NCBI GenBank assembly: GCA_021527695.1
Contig: JAKFAO010000011.1
Span: 682,001 to 746,000, forward strand
Direction of reading: 5' to 3'
Source of the DNA: Naematelia aurantialba
Lineage: Eukaryota > Basidiomycota > Tremellomycetes > Tremellales > Naemateliaceae
Length of the DNA: 64,000 bases
Shown here: piece after piece, positions 63,949 through 64,000 of the stretch
Layout of the letters: each line of letters opens with the position of its first letter
How positions within the stretch are numbered: the first letter of the stretch is position 1
The notes under the pieces: generated by a model
Seen by the model: the letters and a program-made list of their open reading frames with translations, nothing else
Told to the model about the DNA's origin: nothing
Database searches by the model: none
Program-made: the position numbers and the translations under genes

Positions 63949-64000
63949 GTCAGTGCAGCGTCGCAACCACTTTCATTGGGTCGCCTGTGTCGAGACCTCG

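Overview
The window is nuclear DNA of a basidiomycete fungus. It is GC-rich and gene-dense, and nearly every gene is split by many short introns (mostly 35-130 nt) with GTRNGT donors and a CTGAC/CTAAC branch site only a few to about 30 nt before the acceptor AG. Gene content points to the class Tremellomycetes. A Trichosporonales or Cryptococcus relative is my guess, not shown by the sequence. I rebuilt exon joins by eye from splice signals, reading-frame phase and protein-family conservation.

Layout, left to right: STE11 MAPKKK (minus, 3' end cut off by the window), ETF alpha ETF1 (minus), an SNT2-type BAH/PHD/SANT/GATA chromatin protein (plus), eIF3b PRT1 (minus), a 109-aa two-helix membrane protein (plus), ATG7 (minus), a SAP-like N-terminal membrane protein (plus), a Zn2Cys6 transcription factor (minus), a MATH-BTB protein (plus), cohesin RAD21 (minus), a C2H2 zinc-finger factor (plus), the CID1-type nucleotidyltransferase (minus), RhoGEF GEF1 (minus), the KDM5-type demethylase RUM1 (plus), dihydrolipoamide dehydrogenase LPD1 (plus), a tandem array of three small two-helix membrane proteins (minus, 54.0-57.0 kb), an SH3 protein (minus), HIS1 (plus), SOD1 (plus), and probably the first exon of a FEN1/RAD27 gene at the right edge.

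The most informative pattern is the company these genes keep. STE11, ETF1, PRT1, CID1, GEF1, RUM1 and LPD1 are, from established knowledge, all residents of the large Cryptococcus mating-type (MAT) locus, and a zinc-finger gene (ZNF1) also lies there. Here they lie within 53 kb, interleaved with genes such as ATG7, RAD21 and SNT2 that I do not associate with that locus. I infer that the window is part of, or flanks, a MAT chromosome region or preserves its ancestral gene neighbourhood. I saw no pheromone receptor, homeodomain gene or convincing pheromone precursor here.

The least explained element is the three-copy tandem family beside LPD1. All copies share a phase-2 intron with nearly the same branch/acceptor block, a Ser/Thr-rich N-terminus and two hydrophobic helices. 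One copy carries an in-frame TGA, and a possible fourth, decayed copy lies further right. No rRNA, tRNA, CRISPR array or transposon was recognised. Intergenic DNA is rich in minisatellites and polypyrimidine tracts.
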